Source: Clostridium sp. AWRP
GTDB lineage: Bacteria; Bacillota; Clostridia; Clostridiales; Clostridiaceae
Reading direction: 5' to 3'
DNA length: 64,000 nt
NCBI RefSeq assembly: GCF_004006395.2
Contig: NZ_CP029758.2
Coordinates: forward strand, 2,480,001 to 2,544,000
Under the pieces are notes generated by a model. The model did not search any database, had not been told where the DNA came from, and worked only from the letters and a program-made list of their open reading frames with translations. A program made the translations under genes and the position numbers. This document shows, one piece after another, positions 61,897-64,000 of the stretch. The stretch's first letter is position 1. Every line of letters begins with the position of its first letter.

Positions 61897-61907
61897 ATCA
61901 CCTCCTC
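61897..61907 (-). promoter_or_regulatory. Orphan strong Shine-Dalgarno, copy 3
   Basis: The minus strand has GAGGAGGTGAT about 110 nt before the DUF4430 start, opening a GTG frame of about ten codons. A second GGAGGTGA lies near 61845. Confidence 0.5.
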
Positions 61908-61963
61908 GAAAGGGTAAAATTACAATATGCTTGTCTACTTTTATAATGCTTAATATAACAAAA

Positions 61964-61984
61964 GAGACCCCTTTCGAAGGTCTC
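61964..61984 (-). terminator. Second terminator of riboswitch 12
   Basis: The minus strand has GAGACCTTCGAAAGGGGTCTC followed by TTTTGT. Confidence 0.75.
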
Positions 61985-62027
61985 CATTTACCAATACAAA
62001 TTCATACTATTTTACTGCATAAAACAA

Positions 62028-62056
62028 ATAAAAAGAACCACAAGGGTTCTTTTTAT
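62028..62056 (-). terminator. First terminator of riboswitch 12
   Basis: The minus strand has AAAAAGAACC/GGTTCTTTTT, the stem running into a T-run. Confidence 0.85.
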
Positions 62057-62131
62057 ACCAGTATAATCGTTTACTTTTAATTATAAACAGCAAACACAGT
62101 ATTATCTTCCCCTCCGAAAGAATCAAACGAC

Positions 62132-62294
62132 ATATCAGGCAGGTTTCCTGGCTCAGATTCATCTTACTCCCCTGTCTTCCCGGATATAAAAATCCAGTGA
62201 CATAATTAGGGTTTCATCCTCCATACAGTAACGGTGGGCTGCAGTGTTTTTTACACTTTCCCTTTTAACTATCAATTTGACAGCACCTAACAGT
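62132..62294 (-). ncRNA. Cobalamin riboswitch 12 (DUF4430/toroid pair)
   Basis: The B12 box (GCCAGGAAACCTGCCT) lies near 62136-62152. The core has AAAGGGAAAGTG, GCAGCCCACCGTTACTG and CACTGGATTTTTATAT, followed by CTTTCGGAGGGG. Confidence 0.94.
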
Positions 62295-62326
62295 AAAAAT
62301 ATTAAATTTTTATTACTTCTATGTTA

Positions 62327-62355
62327 ATAGTAGTATATAAATTTTGAAAAGTCAA
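62327..62355 (-). promoter_or_regulatory. Sigma-A promoter before riboswitch 12
   Basis: TTGACT, 17 nt, TACTAT on the minus strand. Confidence 0.65.
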
Positions 62356-62389
62356 CATTATTTTCTCAATAAATCCATTATTAAACATT

Positions 62390-62773
62390 TTAATCTTCTT
62401 GAATTTCAAGCACTCCCATAGGACAAGCTTTAACACAAATACCACATGCCATACACTTACTTGGATTAGGCTTGTCTTCTACTTTTACAATAATACCTTT
62501 TGGACAGGCTTCTACACATGTACCACATCCAGTACAAGCTTTTTTATCTATCATATATATTCCCTTAGCATTTTGTTTAATGGCCTCTTCAGGACATTTT
62601 TTAGCACATACTCCACATTGGTTGCACACTTTTAAATCTACAGATCCATCTTTTCCTTCATCAATCTTAATACAAGAATTGCCATAGGTTTTGTAAAATG
62701 CCTCAGAACAAGCCATTTCACAACTTAAACAAGACATACATAAAGACTTATCTTTAACAACTAATTTTTTCAT
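62390..62773 (-). CDS. Four-cluster 4Fe-4S ferredoxin-type protein
   Basis: A protein of about 127 residues starting at MKKLVVKD, after AAAGGGGAATGTTTT. Four Cys motifs are visible: CMSCLSCEMAC (about 11-21), CNQCGVCAKKCP, CTGCGTCVEACP and CMACGICVKACP. These are typical of the electron-transfer subunits (HycB/CooF-like) of hydrogenase or CO dehydrogenase systems. No catalytic partner is seen in the window. Electron supply for corrinoid reduction is conceivable but unsupported. It has its own promoter, and its 3' end abuts the promoter of riboswitch 12. Confidence 0.9.
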   Translation of the reverse strand: MKKLVVKDKSLCMSCLSCEMACSEAFYKTYGNSCIKIDEGKDGSVDLKVCNQCGVCAKKCPEEAIKQNAKGIYMIDKKACTGCGTCVEACPKGIIVKVEDKPNPSKCMACGICVKACPMGVLEIQED

Positions 62774-62824
62774 AAAACATTCCCCTTTAAACATTATTTA
62801 TACATACTTTGTACATATATTTTA

Positions 62825-62853
62825 ATTATACAAATATATAAGCTATATATCAA
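62825..62853 (-). promoter_or_regulatory. Promoter of the ferredoxin gene
   Basis: TTGATA, 17 nt, TATAAT on the minus strand, about 50 nt before the start codon. Confidence 0.65.
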
Positions 62854-62964
62854 TACCGCAAATTTTATGCCTATTATTTTGCTTTGCACAAACAGAGTGC
62901 GTGGGGATATTAGGTCATATAGTCATCCAATAAAATAAATGTACAACAAAATTGTCAAAATAAA

Positions 62965-63012
62965 ATAAAAAGTACTTAAGCGCAGGAGGGACTGCTCTTA
63001 AGTATTTTTTAT
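62965..63012. terminator. Bidirectional terminator between the MATE and ferredoxin genes
   Basis: A stem AAAAAGTACTTAAG/CTTAAGTATTTTTT has A/T runs on both sides. Confidence 0.8.
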
Positions 63013-63119
63013 TTTAGAGTTTAGGGTTTAAATAATTAAATTTATTTCAAAACTATACTATTTTTAGAAAGCAATTTATATGCCAATCTCTCAGCTTGCA
63101 ATATTCCTACTTAAAATTA

Positions 63120-63245
63120 TAAATTTTATCCGATGCTACACTGGATAACGATTTCCCCTAAAGAATAGCACCTTCTGAGTGCTAAAGCACTAAGAATCCT
63201 GTTAATAATTTTCAGATGGAGAAAAAACTCCATCTGAAATCAAGA
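63120..63245 (-). mobile_element. Possible IS200/IS605-type end remnant, copy 2
   Basis: The minus strand carries the same outer elements as 56285-56425: the CAGATGGAG/CTCCATCTG hairpin, GAAATCGTTATCCAG and CATCGGATAAAA. The middle is different, with its own GTGCTTTAGCAC hairpin. It lies downstream of the MATE gene. No transposase ORF is present. Confidence 0.35.
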
Positions 63246-63330
63246 ACTCTGTTTATCATTTTGAATATTTTCTCGTATCATATTGATAAATTGCTTTAAT
63301 TTAGTTTTATTTTGATACTGATAGATTTAT

Positions 63331-64000
63331 CTATATTTTTTGCAAATTGGGACTAATTATTTTTTTGTTAGTGCCTAACTTCTTTGCCCAATTACCTTTT
63401 AGGTAATATAAAGCCATACAAAATGCTGTTGTAGCCCAGGTTATGGGATATGTAATTGCTACTCCCCGAACATCATGATAGAAATGCATTATAGTAAAGA
63501 GCAATACAATTCTAAGCACACATATATTAGATAATATAATCGCCATTGGTGGAGTCGCTTTTCCTGCACCTCTTATAGTATCGCCCAATACTTCCAAAAC
63601 AACATAAATCCAATAGAAGGGAAATGAAGTACTTATTATTCGAATTCCATAATCAATTACCACACTATCATGATTAAATATTCCAAAAGCTTGGCGTCCA
63701 AATATCAACAAAATCATACTTGATACCATGGTTACACCTATTCCCATCAGTATACATACCTTCGTTCCTTCTTTTACCCTTTTAATATTTCCTGCACCTA
63801 TATTCTGCCCTGAAAACGTTGTAATTGCTTGTCCAAAAGCTACAATTGGAAGATAAATAGGCAATTCTACTTTAAAATATGCTGTAAATGCAACAATTGC
63901 ATTTACACCTAGGCTATTAATATGATATTGTGCAATAACATTGGACAATGTTATTACAATGCTTTGAAACCCTGACGGTATTCCAATTTTAAGAATAGGT
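63331..64000 (-). CDS. MATE-family efflux transporter, C-terminal part (runs off the window)
   Basis: The reading frame continues without a start to the window edge: codons before the first candidate start (63948, a TTG) read PILKIGIPSGFQSIVITLSN, a typical internal MATE segment. The visible 223 or so residues contain FGQAITTFSGQNIGAGN and VLEVLGDTIRGAGKATPPM, matching the second half of MATE proteins with six helices. It is a Na+ or H+ coupled drug/metabolite exporter of unknown substrate, with no visible link to cobalamin. Confidence 0.88.
   Translation of the reverse strand, partial: PILKIGIPSGFQSIVITLSNVIAQYHINSLGVNAIVAFTAYFKVELPIYLPIVAFGQAITTFSGQNIGAGNIKRVKEGTKVCILMGIGVTMVSSMILLIFGRQAFGIFNHDSVVIDYGIRIISTSFPFYWIYVVLEVLGDTIRGAGKATPPMAIILSNICVLRIVLLFTIMHFYHDVRGVAITYPITWATTAFCMALYYLKGNWAKKLGTNKKIISPNLQKI

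Noticed and set aside
25089..62294. About 170-bp repeats containing AGGCAGG...CCTGGCTCAG taken as transposon ends or a CRISPR-like array
   Set aside because: They carry the complete cobalamin aptamer core, B12 box, P1, promoter and terminator, and stand before genes, so they are riboswitches.
63331..63948. Complete 205-residue protein starting at 63948
   Set aside because: The candidate start is a TTG inside a continuous MATE reading frame that runs to the window edge, so the gene is cut by the window.
1..64000. tRNA, rRNA genes or CRISPR arrays
   Set aside because: No cloverleaf with CCA-adjacent GTTCRA pattern, no rRNA signature and no regularly spaced short repeats were seen by eye.

Overview
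This is an AT-rich chromosomal window from an anaerobic Gram-positive bacterium, most likely Clostridium in the strict sense. Evidence includes strong AAGGAGG-type ribosome binding sites, cell-wall-binding type 2 (CWB2) surface proteins, BspA-like and bacterial Ig-like surface proteins, a ZTP riboswitch before a stand-alone AICAR transformylase, and a polyferredoxin. Species cannot be fixed from the sequence alone. Apart from purH, a lipoprotein and metE, all genes lie on the minus strand.

The theme is vitamin B12. I count twelve cobalamin riboswitches between about 7.2 and 62.3 kb, eleven on minus and one on plus. Each has a sigma-A-type promoter with TTGACA or TTGACT at -35, mostly at 17-nt spacing. 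The minus-strand copies are followed by Rho-independent terminators, so they should be transcriptional OFF switches.

Layout. 0.1-2.3 kb: MutS-family ATPase and a HAD protein. 2.6-3.9 kb: ZTP riboswitch and AICAR transformylase. 4.1-7.9 kb: cobalt ECF importer cbiQ-cbiO-cbiM-cbiN behind two tandem cobalamin riboswitches. 8.0-25.3 kb: a 12-gene riboswitch-led operon for three large surface proteins, a complete ECF importer (T, fused A-A', S), two membrane-anchored DUF4430 proteins, a CWB2/alpha-alpha-toroid protein, two HlyD-like adaptors and a TIM-barrel protein. 25.4-29.3 kb: MoxR/DUF58/DUF4129 operon behind its own cobalamin riboswitch. 29.6-31.3 kb: divergent BtuF-like lipoprotein. 31.7-62.3 kb: expanded paralogous surface-protein loci. 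Their usual form is riboswitch, terminators, small secreted DUF4430 protein, then a roughly 960-residue protein with an alpha/alpha-toroid. Two copies are altered by mutation or insertion. Metabolic and mobile genes lie among them: metE with a translational-type cobalamin riboswitch, an IS256-family element, an AP2-domain gene beside a group II intron fragment, and a GNAT gene. 62.4-64 kb: ferredoxin and a partial MATE transporter.

The most exciting reading is a Gram-positive corrinoid-capture system built from the same two folds as animal intrinsic factor and transcobalamin. These are the alpha/alpha toroid and the beta domain (DUF4430 family). Here they are displayed on the cell surface, either fused in one protein or encoded by adjacent genes. 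B12 shortage would switch on surface binders, an ECF importer, cobalt uptake and the B12-independent methionine synthase together. Binding of corrinoids by these proteins is inferred from fold family and riboswitch control; nothing in the sequence proves it.
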